A DNA stretch of 64,000 nt from Aquimarina sp. U1-2 (GTDB lineage Bacteria; Bacteroidota; Bacteroidia; Flavobacteriales; Flavobacteriaceae), in the NCBI RefSeq assembly GCF_017897595.1, contig NZ_JAGKIK010000016.1:29385-93384 (forward strand), written 5' to 3'. Shown here piece by piece: positions 1 to 8,830 of this stretch. The translations under genes and the position numbers were made by a program. How positions within the stretch are numbered: position 1 is the stretch's first letter; each line of letters begins with the position of its first letter. The notes below the pieces were generated by a model. The model worked only from the letters and a program-made list of their open reading frames with translations. It was not told the origin of the DNA and searched no databases.

Positions 1-290
1 TGCTTTGGTGCCATAGGTGCCACATTATAATGTACCACGGTAACGTTGGGTAATTTTTCATTTAGTCCTCGCAATGCTTTGGAAAAAGCTTCGATATTTG
101 TGACATCGGCAGTAGCGTATACTGTTACGATACCCTCATTCTCTAGCTGTTCTTTTAACGTTTCAAGGCTTTTCGCGTTTCTACTGATTAGACCAACGTT
201 ATAGCCTTCGGTACCAAATTTTTCCGCTACACCGCGTCCTATTCCAGGTCCTGCGCCCACGATGATGATTGATTTTTTTGTATGTTCCAT
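1..290 (-). CDS. SDR-family oxidoreductase, N-terminal part (runs off the window)
   Basis: Only the first 96 codons are inside the window. Reading leftwards from the ATG at 290, the protein opens with a short polar stretch and then a Rossmann strand and glycine loop of the form IIIVGAGPGIGRG, the NAD(P)-binding signature of short-chain dehydrogenases. A second strand with NVGLISRN follows, where the cofactor 2' region is recognised. The catalytic Ser-Tyr-Lys part lies off the left edge, so the substrate cannot be judged. It starts 17 bp after the stop of the peroxide-resistance gene at 308-730 and is probably the last visible gene of the same minus-strand operon. Confidence 0.85.
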   Translation of the reverse strand, partial: MEHTKKSIIIVGAGPGIGRGVAEKFGTEGYNVGLISRNAKSLETLKEQLENEGIVTVYATADVTNIEAFSKALRGLNEKLPNVTVVHYNVAPMAPK

Positions 291-307
291 AATTTGTAGT
301 TTGTAAT

Positions 308-730
308 TTAGAGTGTAGAAGTCATTTTACGAACCAGATTAAGGGTTACAGGGATATTATTTCTGGTCGCTTTTGAATAGGGGCAGTTTTGATGCGCTTT
401 CTCAAGTAAATCATGGGCAGTTTCTTCGTCTATTTCGGGTAATGAAACTTCAAGGACTACAGCAATGCCATAGCTATTTTCATCTTGTTGCAAATCGACC
501 AAGCCATTTACTCCTGTTTCCGTTAATTTAATTTTTTGTTGCTGAGCCAGCATTCTGATGGTACTTTCAAAGCAGGCGGCATAGCCAGCCGCAAACAATT
601 GTTCTGGATTCGTAGCTGAACCATCATTTTTTAGATTCATTTTTAAATCGAGCACACCATCTTCAGAGGAGACACTTCCTTCTCTTCCTCCCGTAGCAAA
701 GGCTTGGGCTGTATATACTTTTGTTTTCAT
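308..730 (-). CDS. ohr: OsmC/Ohr-family organic hydroperoxide resistance protein
   Basis: A 140-residue protein of normal Ohr length. The two redox cysteines of the family are visible: Cys53 in the AAGYAACFES segment and Cys116 in the NCPYSKATRNN segment, which is typical of Ohr rather than OsmC. Ohr proteins are cytosolic thiol peroxidases that reduce organic hydroperoxides using dihydrolipoyl or other dithiol donors. The upstream gene at 1412-2791 is a lipoamide-dehydrogenase-like flavoprotein, which would fit as a reductant supplier, though this is inference. No MarR/OhrR regulator is visible nearby. The ATG at 730 is the only sensible start. Confidence 0.93.
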   Translation of the reverse strand: MKTKVYTAQAFATGGREGSVSSEDGVLDLKMNLKNDGSATNPEQLFAAGYAACFESTIRMLAQQQKIKLTETGVNGLVDLQQDENSYGIAVVLEVSLPEIDEETAHDLLEKAHQNCPYSKATRNNIPVTLNLVRKMTSTL

Positions 731-804
731 ATTTAAGTAAATTGTTGTTTTCTATAGTTTTTAATTGATTTTTCTTGCTTCAATACGACTATTTGTATCT
801 TCCT

Positions 805-1407
805 CTACATCTTAAATTGTTGTTCTGTCTTTTGGTTTTTAGCAATATCGATAGCTTTGTAGTTTGAGATAGGCTGAAATTCTGGGATGAAACCTAAATG
901 TGTAATAAGGTTTTCTACTATCTGTTTTACTTCGGGATGATTTGCTGTAAAAGGAATCCTAAGTTTTTGCTGCAGAAGACTATTAAATGCATGTTTTTTG
1001 ATAACTTCATAAGAGTTGACATCGAAGGCTTTTGCTAAATAGGCATTCGGAAAAAGATGGCTTATATAATTGTTTTGCGAACCGTTAATAAATCCGTTAT
1101 CCACTAATATTTTCTTTCCTTTAGGGCAAGGTCTTGTGGTATCGATTAAAACCTTACCGGTTGTAAATCGTTCGCATTGGGCGGCAAGGTTTTGAAGTTC
1201 CAGAAAAGGGATAGCTATCACATGAACATCTGCAAACTGTAACACATCTTCTACACTTCCGTAAAAAGCATTTGACCCTACAGCTTTGGTAAATGCATGC
1301 AAGCCTTCTGGTCTTTTACAGGTAAACATGACCTTGTGCAAATTTTTGCAAAATAGCTGCCCTAAGATGCTGCCCAAACTTCCGGTTCCTATCATTCCAA
1401 TGTTCAT
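805..1407 (-). CDS. NADP-binding oxidoreductase, F420-dependent NADP reductase-like
   Basis: A 200-residue single-domain protein that begins directly with a Rossmann loop (MNIGMIGTGSLGSILG) followed by a strand ending in TCKRPEG, the pattern of the NADP_F420 oxidoreductase coenzyme-binding family. A central segment (ADVHVIAIPF, then VLIDTTRPCPKG) matches the part where these proteins hold nicotinamide. Such proteins in bacteria lacking F420 usually act as NADP-dependent reductases of unknown substrate. It starts 4 bp downstream of the flavoprotein gene at 1412-2791 and is probably co-transcribed with it. The C-terminal 25 residues are polar and look disordered. Confidence 0.8.
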   Translation of the reverse strand: MNIGMIGTGSLGSILGQLFCKNLHKVMFTCKRPEGLHAFTKAVGSNAFYGSVEDVLQFADVHVIAIPFLELQNLAAQCERFTTGKVLIDTTRPCPKGKKILVDNGFINGSQNNYISHLFPNAYLAKAFDVNSYEVIKKHAFNSLLQQKLRIPFTANHPEVKQIVENLITHLGFIPEFQPISNYKAIDIAKNQKTEQQFKM

Positions 1408-1411
1408 AGCG

Positions 1412-2791
1412 CTACTTCAAGGGTTTTGATTTTTCCATTAGTGTTGGTAAATACTCCGCAACGGTAGGATGTATGTGTACGGCATCCCTTAAGTCTTCAA
1501 ATGTACCTTTACAATACATATTTTGAAGTACCGCATGAATGACTTCATCTGCTCCGATGCCAAAGAGGGTTGCCCCCAAAATTTTCTTTGTTTGCTTATG
1601 AACAATAATTTCCATAAAACCTCTGGTATCGCCTTTTTCGATGGCACGAGCCACATGTTTCATAGGCATCTGTGCTATAAGAAAATCAGCTTTTTCGGCA
1701 TGCGCCAAGGCTTCTTTTTTTGATAAACCTACTTGGGCGAGCGGCGGGTCGATAAACAGTGACCAACAGGATATTCTATCTGAAGCTTTCTGTTTTCCGT
1801 TGCCTAACAACTGTTCTTTTGCAATTTGATAATCGTGATAAGCCGTATGGGTAAAACCACCTTTACCGTTACAATCGCCTAATGCCCAAATATTATTGAC
1901 ATTGGTTTCTAGAAAATCATTCACATCTATATAGCCATTATCATTTGATTTTATACCTGCTTTTTCCAGACCTAAATCATCGGTATTGGGCTGCCTGCCC
2001 GTTGCAAAAAGAATGTGTGTACCAGTTAATTGGTCTTTTTCCGCTTTTGAACAATGCAGGTGCACTTCAATTTTATTTGTATTGGTGTTGCAGTCGATGC
2101 ATTCTGCATTCACCCTAAAAATGATACCTTCTGCTTCGAGGACTTGTTTTACAGCACTACCAACATCTTCATGCTCTCTGGGCAATATTCTGCTACTCAT
2201 TTCAACAATAGTAACTTTGCTGCCAAAACGGGCGAACATTTGCCCAAATTCTAATCCAATAGCACCAGCGCCAATGATGATAAGATGCTCAGGTACCATT
2301 TCTAAATCGAGAATAGAAGTGCTGGTTAAAAAATCAACCTTGTGAGCATAAGAAGGAATGCGGGGTCGTGCACCCACGTTGATAAAAAAGAATTTTGCGG
2401 TTAAAATAGTACTGTTAACACTTATACTTCGTGTACCGCTAAATCTGGCGTGTTGGTTGTAATAATCAATATTTTTAAGCGCTTTAAATTTATTTTCTCT
2501 CTTCGTAATTGGTGCGATAATGGTATTTTTTCTAGCAACGATAGCCTCTAAATCCGCTTTAATTGTACCTTGAATGGTGATGCCAAACTCAACAGCGTTT
2601 CTGGCATCATAAATAGCTTTGGCACTGGCATGAAGTGTTTTTGAAGGTACGCAGCCCACATTTGGGCAAGTTCCTCCGAAACGTTTGCGCTCAATCACGG
2701 CAACGGTCTTACCGGCTGCGACCAAATCTCTTGCTAATGGTACTCCTGCCTGACCGGTACCTATTATGATGACATCATATTGTTTGTTCAT
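1412..2791 (-). CDS. FAD-dependent pyridine nucleotide-disulfide oxidoreductase (mercuric reductase/lipoamide dehydrogenase-like)
   Basis: A 459-residue class I flavoprotein disulfide reductase. The FAD-binding loop GTGQAG lies at residues 11-16, the redox-active pair is Cys42/Cys47 in GGTCPNVGCVPSKT, an NAD(P)-binding loop GAGAIGLEFG sits near residue 175, the second FAD motif is ALGDCNG near residue 305, and the dimerisation domain ends with HIHPTVAEYLP carrying the catalytic His. It lacks the N-terminal metal-binding domain and C-terminal Cys pair of true mercuric reductases, so an undefined disulfide or quinone reductase is the safest reading. First gene of the minus-strand redox operon with 805-1407, ohr and the SDR. 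Confidence 0.9.
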   Translation of the reverse strand: MNKQYDVIIIGTGQAGVPLARDLVAAGKTVAVIERKRFGGTCPNVGCVPSKTLHASAKAIYDARNAVEFGITIQGTIKADLEAIVARKNTIIAPITKRENKFKALKNIDYYNQHARFSGTRSISVNSTILTAKFFFINVGARPRIPSYAHKVDFLTSTSILDLEMVPEHLIIIGAGAIGLEFGQMFARFGSKVTIVEMSSRILPREHEDVGSAVKQVLEAEGIIFRVNAECIDCNTNTNKIEVHLHCSKAEKDQLTGTHILFATGRQPNTDDLGLEKAGIKSNDNGYIDVNDFLETNVNNIWALGDCNGKGGFTHTAYHDYQIAKEQLLGNGKQKASDRISCWSLFIDPPLAQVGLSKKEALAHAEKADFLIAQMPMKHVARAIEKGDTRGFMEIIVHKQTKKILGATLFGIGADEVIHAVLQNMYCKGTFEDLRDAVHIHPTVAEYLPTLMEKSKPLK

Positions 2792-2961
2792 ACCTTAATT
2801 TTAAATGAAGACCGAAGAATGATTCGATATGAAATTTAAGACAGTAAGGTATGTTACATCTATTGGGCAAGGGTTTCATTTTTCACAGGAAAAATGACAG
2901 AAAAACATCTTAGAAAATCAAAAGAAGTATTATAATGCCAGAAAATGGCCGTCCAAATTAA

Positions 2962-5900
2962 TTATTTTGGTTTTGATATCTCTAATTTCTTCATTCGATA
3001 TTCCAGGGTAGTGGCTTTCAGTCCCAACAGTTTGGCAGCTCCTTTTGTGCCGCTGACCCGCCAGTTGGTCTGCTGAAGCACTTGGGTAATCAATTCTTTT
3101 TCTATAAGATTTTTGCGTTGTTCAATATAATCCATAGTCACACCGTCAGTTAGTGTGCCTTTATTTGAGATAATGGAATGTTGCGATAATGCTTCGTCAG
3201 AGAACTGTAAGGTAATCAAATCCGTTTTGGCGGTGACCAACGCCTGTTCAACCCGATTCTTCAATTCACGAACATTGCCAGGCCAGGTATATTCTTGAAT
3301 TTTTAAAAGACTTTGTGTGGAAAAACCGGTAAATGGTTTCCCTATCTTATGGGCAAAGGTTTTGGCAAAATGTCTGGCCAATAACGGGGCATCTTCCAGA
3401 CGGTCTCGCAAAGGCGGTAAGTAAATTTGAAAACCATTGAGCCGATAAAACAAATCGCTTCTAAACGTACCTTCATCTATAGCTTCTTGTAGATTACGGT
3501 TAGTAGCGGCCACTACTCTAAAATCTGAAGTCAGTGTTTTAGTGCCTCCTAAGCGTTCAAATTCCTTTTCCTGTAAAACCCTAAGCAATTTCGCCTGGGC
3601 TTCGAGAGATAGTTCTCCTACTTCATCTAAAAAGATGGTACTTTCATGCGCCAGTTCAAATTTACCGATACGTTGCTTGGTAGCACCGGTAAAGGCTCCT
3701 TTTTCGTGACCGAAAAGTTCACTTTCTATAAGTTCCGAGGGCATTGCCGCGCAATTCATCTTGATGAGTGTTTTTTCACTACGCACTGAGGTTTCATGAA
3801 GTGCTCTGGCAATTAACTCTTTTCCCGTACCGGTTTCTCCTGTTATAAGAACGCTAATATCCATCGCAGCTAATTGACGTACCTGCTCAAAAGCATTTTT
3901 CAAGGAAATATGCTGACCGATAATATTCTCAAAATCATGGTCTGATTTGATTTCTTCGCGAAGGTAATTTTTCTCTTGTTTGAGCTGCGCATTCAATTCA
4001 GTGATACGTTCTAAGGCGAATACCTTTTCTAAAGCCAGCTCTAATGAAGGCTTCATGATTTCTAACAGCTGTTTGTCCTTTTCAGAATATCCTAAATCAC
4101 TTTTGCTCAAAAAACTAAGACGGTAGTATCCGGGAAAGGATAATTTTAACGAAGTCGTTAATCTACTATTTACATTAAACTTTTTAGCAACCTTACGTAG
4201 CACTGTTGCTTTTTTCTGATATTTTATAAAGACTGTTCCTGTTTGCAGTAGCGTTCCGTTGATTTTTTCTCTATTGCTTCGATACGCTGCTTCATCAAGC
4301 CCGATAAAATTGAGAAATTTTTGATAATCAAAGTGTCTGTACTCATTTGCCCCAATCCTTTCAAACGTGTGGCAAAATTCAGTATTTCTTTCTGGCTGAA
4401 AAGCAAAAATGACTAAATGGTTATCCAGATGATTAGAAAAGGATTGTGTCAATTGTAATAATTTGTCCTTCCAAAGAATATTAAGATTAAGGGTATTCAC
4501 CAGGTTGACCTGCAAGGATTTTTCTTGTTCGCGTTTTTGAATATCTTCACGTGCCAATACATTACTTATGGCCAATGCTAGTTGGTCACAAACCGATTTA
4601 AAAAGCTCAATTTGACCTATATCAAATTGATTATCCTTGGTATAAGCAAGTATAAAAACACCTACTATCTTCCCTGATACCTTAAGTAACCCAATGATAC
4701 AAGTATCTAGTTTTTTACGTAATTCATCCAATAACTTTTTATCTGTGTATTGGCTGTAATTTTTGTTATAATCAAACAGTAATGGGATATCGTTATTTTG
4801 TTCGATGGATACGACCACTTCTTCTAGCTGCGAACCTTTATAAGGAATTTTAAATTTGGTATAAAAGCCTTTTTCAAATAACTTTAGGTCTAAAGTATTA
4901 CCCGCTACTTCTTGGTGTATGACGGCCAAGTCCAGATATTCATCTCTTTTTTCATCAATGATAATTAAAGCGTGTTCTTGCGATTTGAATATAGGTACGA
5001 GTGTTTTAACAGTTTCTTTTATTAAAACATCAAGTTTTTCAATGGCACCTATTGATTTTGCAATATCAAGTGATACCTTTTTATGTTTATTATCTAATTG
5101 AATGGCTTCGTTAGCCAATATATTGCTAAGCGCAACGCTCATTTGGTCGGTGATGGATTTAAAAAGTGATAATTGATTATCAAAGGCGTGAGGCTGTTTG
5201 CTCCAAAAACATAAAAGACCGATAGTTTGGTCGCCTTGTTGCAATGGTGCTGCAATAATCTGCTCAAATATGCGGTTTTTGGGGTTTTTAAAATGGGGAT
5301 GTTCAAATTCTTCATAGATCTCTCTACCTTTTACTAAAATACCTTGTTGCACCACCACCTTGGAAGCTTGACTCATAGGCATCCACCCGTTTAACCCTTC
5401 ATTGATATGGGTAGTATTGATGCCGCTGACTTCATAACCATAATCCACCGTTAGATCACGCTCCCTATTATTAGAATAATCCAAATGAAATAGCCCAGCA
5501 TCATCAAAGGGAAAGACTTTTCTTAACTTGTTGAAGATGGCTTTTATCAGTTCTGGTCCTGTGGTGATGTTGGCGATAGATTCTGTTATTGCCAATAAGT
5601 TTTCGGTTTTTTGTTTTTCTTCCAACAGTTGCTCATTAGCGAGTACGTTGCTCACAGCCACTGATAATTGGTCAGCAATGGCCTGGAAGAGGGGGAAGTC
5701 TTTTTCAGAATACCTTCCAGTAGTTTTAGAGTCGAAAATTAGTGCCCCATAAGCATTTCCGGCCAACCTCAAGGGAGTATGTATATATTCGATTAACCCA
5801 TCTTCCTCTAAAATTTGTAGAAATTCTTTTGGGAAATGATATTGATGATAGTCTGAAATATTCATTACCTCTGTTGAGGATATGAAATGCTCAATGAGGT

Positions 5901-6705
5901 GATTCATTTCCTGCCACTGGTCAAAACCACTCGCTTTTAGCTCTTTGCTTATTGCATCAGGATTCAATCCTCGATCAATAGAAATATCCTTCCACTGGGT
6001 TTTGTCTTCATTGACAATCACGATGGCCAAATCATCCATTGGTAACAATTGGCCTATTTTTTCGGTAATGATATGAAAGAGTTGGTCGCGCTGGCTTACA
6101 TTTACGAGTGCCTCACTGATGCCCAGAAGTTTTTCGGTGAGTTGTTTTTCTTCGAGCAGTTGCTCATTGGCCAGCACATTGCTTACCGCAACCGCAAGTT
6201 GGTCGGCAATAGCCTGAAAAAGGGGAAAGTCTTCTTGAGAATAAAACCCCTCTTCTTTAGACCAAAAACATAACATACCAATAGTAACACCTCCCGTTTT
6301 AAGAGGTCCTGCTATAAATTGAACCAATCCATTTTCTTTAAGAACGGGATAATGTGGGTGATTAGGGTATTTATGCATTAACATACCTAGCATATCAATA
6401 GCGGGACCATTTTTCATGTAATTTTCAATCCCCTCGTCCTTTGGTAACCAGCCACTCACATTTGGCGCTAGATATGCAAATTTATCGTCAGCAGAAAGGT
6501 CACGCTGGTACTGACCTGTTTCATCAGTGACGAAAATCCCAAGCTCATCGAAAGGGAAGACGGTATTTATTTTTTGGGTAATCACTGTAAATAGATGAGC
6601 CTTATTTTGAATGCTGGCCACCGCCTCACTAATGCTCAAAAGCGTTTCTTTGAACTGTATTTCTTCTTGCAGTTGTTGTATAAGCTTTGCTTCCTTTGAT
6701 ACCAT
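2962..6705 (-). CDS. Sigma-54-dependent transcriptional activator with tandem GAF domains
   Basis: A 1247-residue bacterial enhancer-binding protein, about twice the usual size. The N-terminal 900 residues hold three clearly repeated GAF modules (about 20-180, 190-360, 370-540), each closing with a phrase like FQAIADQLAVAVSNVLANE, then a fourth GAF (about 545-720) and a divergent fifth GAF-like block (about 735-920). After a short coiled coil comes the AAA+ domain with Walker A GETGTGKE near 956 and the sigma-54-contacting GAFTGA loop near 1003. A Fis-type helix-turn-helix (AAKLLGLKATTLEYRMKKL) forms the C-terminus. No phosphoacceptor receiver domain is present, so it probably senses small molecules through the GAFs. 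A palindrome at 6738-6756, 33 bp before its ATG, suggests autoregulation. It diverges from the AraC gene. Confidence 0.95.
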   Translation of the reverse strand: MVSKEAKLIQQLQEEIQFKETLLSISEAVASIQNKAHLFTVITQKINTVFPFDELGIFVTDETGQYQRDLSADDKFAYLAPNVSGWLPKDEGIENYMKNGPAIDMLGMLMHKYPNHPHYPVLKENGLVQFIAGPLKTGGVTIGMLCFWSKEEGFYSQEDFPLFQAIADQLAVAVSNVLANEQLLEEKQLTEKLLGISEALVNVSQRDQLFHIITEKIGQLLPMDDLAIVIVNEDKTQWKDISIDRGLNPDAISKELKASGFDQWQEMNHLIEHFISSTEVMNISDYHQYHFPKEFLQILEEDGLIEYIHTPLRLAGNAYGALIFDSKTTGRYSEKDFPLFQAIADQLSVAVSNVLANEQLLEEKQKTENLLAITESIANITTGPELIKAIFNKLRKVFPFDDAGLFHLDYSNNRERDLTVDYGYEVSGINTTHINEGLNGWMPMSQASKVVVQQGILVKGREIYEEFEHPHFKNPKNRIFEQIIAAPLQQGDQTIGLLCFWSKQPHAFDNQLSLFKSITDQMSVALSNILANEAIQLDNKHKKVSLDIAKSIGAIEKLDVLIKETVKTLVPIFKSQEHALIIIDEKRDEYLDLAVIHQEVAGNTLDLKLFEKGFYTKFKIPYKGSQLEEVVVSIEQNNDIPLLFDYNKNYSQYTDKKLLDELRKKLDTCIIGLLKVSGKIVGVFILAYTKDNQFDIGQIELFKSVCDQLALAISNVLAREDIQKREQEKSLQVNLVNTLNLNILWKDKLLQLTQSFSNHLDNHLVIFAFQPERNTEFCHTFERIGANEYRHFDYQKFLNFIGLDEAAYRSNREKINGTLLQTGTVFIKYQKKATVLRKVAKKFNVNSRLTTSLKLSFPGYYRLSFLSKSDLGYSEKDKQLLEIMKPSLELALEKVFALERITELNAQLKQEKNYLREEIKSDHDFENIIGQHISLKNAFEQVRQLAAMDISVLITGETGTGKELIARALHETSVRSEKTLIKMNCAAMPSELIESELFGHEKGAFTGATKQRIGKFELAHESTIFLDEVGELSLEAQAKLLRVLQEKEFERLGGTKTLTSDFRVVAATNRNLQEAIDEGTFRSDLFYRLNGFQIYLPPLRDRLEDAPLLARHFAKTFAHKIGKPFTGFSTQSLLKIQEYTWPGNVRELKNRVEQALVTAKTDLITLQFSDEALSQHSIISNKGTLTDGVTMDYIEQRKNLIEKELITQVLQQTNWRVSGTKGAAKLLGLKATTLEYRMKKLEISKPK

Positions 6706-6737
6706 TGTATTACGGACTATCGTTATTGTTTGTCAAT

Positions 6738-6756
6738 TTCCCATTTTATTTGGGAA
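6738..6756. promoter_or_regulatory. Palindromic operator TTCCCA-N7-TGGGAA, site 1
   Basis: Perfect 6-bp inverted repeat with a 7-nt A/T spacer, 33 bp upstream of the sigma-54 activator start, in the divergent region before the AraC gene. Three related sites follow at 6893, 6926 and 8075 with the same spacer length. The palindromic form fits binding by a Fis-type HTH dimer better than by an AraC monomer pair, but the binder is inferred. Confidence 0.55.
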
Positions 6757-6892
6757 TACAATCCTTTGTATGCCTTTTTGTCGAAAAATGTTCGTTTACT
6801 TCCATCATTTTAACCAGTATTTTTTTAGTGATGATGTTGTTGTCTCAAAATTATAGGGTACATCGGTTATAGTGGTTTTCTAGATTTCCATT

Positions 6893-6911
6893 TTCCCAAA
6901 AAAAATAGGAT
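6893..6911. promoter_or_regulatory. Palindromic operator, site 2 (one degenerate arm)
   Basis: TTCCCA-N7-TAGGAT. The left arm is identical to site 1 and the right arm matches 4 of 6 positions, with the same 7-nt spacer. It sits 15 bp before site 3 in the region between the divergent regulators. Confidence 0.45.
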
Positions 6912-6925
6912 TAAATATAATTAAA

Positions 6926-6944
6926 TTTTCAATTTTTTTGGGAA
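6926..6944. promoter_or_regulatory. Palindromic operator, site 3 (one degenerate arm)
   Basis: TTTTCA-N7-TGGGAA. The right arm is perfect, the left arm matches 4 of 6, and the spacing is the same as the other sites. It lies about 115 bp before the AraC start, an ordinary distance for a sigma-54 upstream activating site. A weak GG/GT-type element (TTGGCA-N6-TGTA, around 7014-7030) lies between this site and the AraC start, but it is not a good -24/-12 match. Confidence 0.45.
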
Positions 6945-7059
6945 TATATTTGAAGCTTTAAACTGTAAAATTCATAAAGTTTTGCAAAACAGATATTTAT
7001 AAAGCAAGAAATACTTGGCATAATTCTGTATTACTCTGAAATATAAAAACGATTATATT

Positions 7060-8016
7060 TTGGATTCTAACAACTACACTATTTTAAACTTTCATGATTT
7101 TGAGACTTTCTTCTTAAAAGAAAAACGCGAAAAAGGCACATACTTTACCATTAAACCTCACCAAGAAGTCTGCTTGGCCCGGCTTGAAGAGGTATCTCAT
7201 ACCGTTACCGAAGAGTCTAACACATACTATCAGAATTTTTTCATTATCTATTTTGTTACTGACGGTGAGATTGAAAAAACCAATCAGCTTACTTCAATTA
7301 CACTAGAGCGTAATTGCTTATTTTTTACACAACCAGGACAACTCAATTCTTGGAAGGAAATCAAAAATGTTTCTGGCTATATATTAGCATTTACCAAAAA
7401 TTTTGTGGTACGCCGACTCACCGACAAAAAGTTTTTGCGCAAACTTGACTTTTTTGACTTACGGGTCGTGCCGAAATTTCGATTAGAGCAAGAGGTGAGC
7501 GATTACTACCAAAAGCGATTTGACATCGCATTAGAGGACTATCGCTCAAAAGAAGGTGATGAGTTTATACACCTCTGGATTATGGAATTGCTTTTACGTA
7601 CCCAAAAAGAGTGTCACCTAGGCAGTCTGTCAAATCTATTGAACAGAAATAGATCTAGAGCTATGAAAATATGTGAAGATTTTAAAGAGAAGATAGAAGA
7701 TCATTATATAGAAGGACATAAACAAAATTTTATTCCATCAAAAAGAGTTGCCGATTACGCCAAAGATTTAAACATCAATGCTAATTATCTGAATAATATG
7801 GTCAAAGAGGCTTATGGCAAAAAGGCCTCTGACCTCATTTTCGAACGAACTTTGCTGGCAGCACAATCAAAACTTATCCATACGAATAAAACGATTTCTG
7901 AAATTGCCTTCTTTCTAGACTTTAATTCGCCCTCTTATTTTGTACGCTTTTTTAAAGAACGTGCCCGAATTACTCCAAGTCAATATAGAAACAGGGTAGG
8001 AAAATTTTTAAAGTGA
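7060..8016 (+). CDS. AraC-family transcriptional regulator
   Basis: A 318-residue protein with an N-terminal cupin-like sensing half (YFTIKPHQEVCLARLEEV) and a C-terminal double helix-turn-helix at about 215-315. The conserved AraC features are visible: VADYAKDLNINANYLNNMVKEAYG for the first HTH and ISEIAFFLDFNSPSYFVRFFKE followed by ITPSQYR for the second. No upstream in-frame ATG exists and the reading frame begins with TTG at 7060, which gives a full-length sensor domain. A downstream ATG would delete most of it. It lies between the divergent activator and the molybdo-enzyme operon and is a natural candidate local regulator of that operon. Confidence 0.9.
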   Translation: MDSNNYTILNFHDFETFFLKEKREKGTYFTIKPHQEVCLARLEEVSHTVTEESNTYYQNFFIIYFVTDGEIEKTNQLTSITLERNCLFFTQPGQLNSWKEIKNVSGYILAFTKNFVVRRLTDKKFLRKLDFFDLRVVPKFRLEQEVSDYYQKRFDIALEDYRSKEGDEFIHLWIMELLLRTQKECHLGSLSNLLNRNRSRAMKICEDFKEKIEDHYIEGHKQNFIPSKRVADYAKDLNINANYLNNMVKEAYGKKASDLIFERTLLAAQSKLIHTNKTISEIAFFLDFNSPSYFVRFFKERARITPSQYRNRVGKFLK

Positions 8017-8074
8017 ACACCTTTCTACGTATATGCTTATCTGGATTCATTCTAAAAAATGAGAAAGGGAATAG

Positions 8075-8093
8075 TTACCAAAAAAAATGGGAA
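8075..8093. promoter_or_regulatory. Palindromic operator TTACCA-N7-TGGGAA, site 4
   Basis: Same 6-7-6 architecture as sites 1-3, with 11 of 12 arm positions matching site 1. It lies 74 bp upstream of the first gene of the molybdo-enzyme gene train (ATG 8167), which ties that operon to the regulators at 2962-8016. No convincing sigma-54 -24/-12 element was seen between it and 8167. Confidence 0.5.
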
Positions 8094-8166
8094 TAATGAC
8101 ATACTGTAATCTACAACGATAAATATCTTAGGGTATTCAAAAAAATAACATTGATATAAACGTATT

Positions 8167-8806
8167 ATGCTAAAAAATAGGAATGTTCTTGTAGTCGGAG
8201 CCAATGGAAAAACAGGAAGCCTGATTGTTGAAACACTAATTGATCATGATGTTCAGGTGGTAGGACTTATTCGAAGCGAACATCAGGAAAGCAAATTAAA
8301 AGCTATAGGTGCAAAAGCACTTGTTAAAGATATCAATGACTCAAGTATACAAAATGATTTAAAAACCATCGATGCTCTCATTTTTGCAGCGGCTGGAGGT
8401 TCGGGCAGCCACCAGGAAGTAGACCATCAAGGTGTTAAGAATTTAATACAGGGATGTCAGGCAAATAATGTTAAGAGATTTGTGCTCATAAGTGCACTTG
8501 GGGCACATGACCCAAACTCATGGGGGAGATGCTTATAAAGACTATTTACAGGCTAAAGCAGACGGAGAAAACGAATTGACGAGCAGTTCGCTGGATTGGA
8601 CCATCATACGTCCTGGCTCCTTACATAATAATCCACCGAAGAATCAAGTCACGCTAAACCAAAATGCCGGAGGTATGGGTAGTATTTCAAGAGAAGATGT
8701 AGCAGCTGTAGCAGTGGCATGTCTCGAAAATGAAAATGCCATAGGAAAAACGTTTGAATTGTATGATGGAAATAGCCCAATTAAAGAAGCTGTATCTCAA
8801 CTATAA
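8167..8806 (+). pseudogene. NmrA/SDR-a5-type NAD(P)-binding protein, split by a frameshift
   Basis: The first part (8167-8538) begins with VLVVGANGKTGSLIVETL, an atypical-SDR NAD(P)-binding loop, and continues to ISALGAHDPNSWG before running into a stop. The second part continues in the next frame from GDAYKDYLQAKADGENEL through WTIIRPGSL to the end at 8806, which is the expected continuation of this family (YxxxK-like region, then RPG). Together they give a normal protein of about 213 residues. The break lies in a G5 run at 8522-8526, and removing one G restores the frame. It is either a true frameshift or a homopolymer error. First gene of the molybdo-enzyme train. Confidence 0.85.
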
Positions 8807-8830
8807 AATAAAAACAAAAAGAAAACCAGT

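Noticed and set aside
1986..2345. 119-codon plus-strand frame
   Set aside because: Complementary shadow of the conserved flavoprotein gene at 1412-2791.
1412..2791. Mercuric reductase (mer operon)
   Set aside because: No merR, merT or merP nearby, no N-terminal metal-binding domain and no C-terminal Cys pair. Annotated only as a general disulfide oxidoreductase.
7014..7030. Sigma-54 promoter before the AraC gene
   Set aside because: TTGGCA is followed six bases later by TGTA and not TTGC, so the -12 part does not fit. Kept only as a remark.
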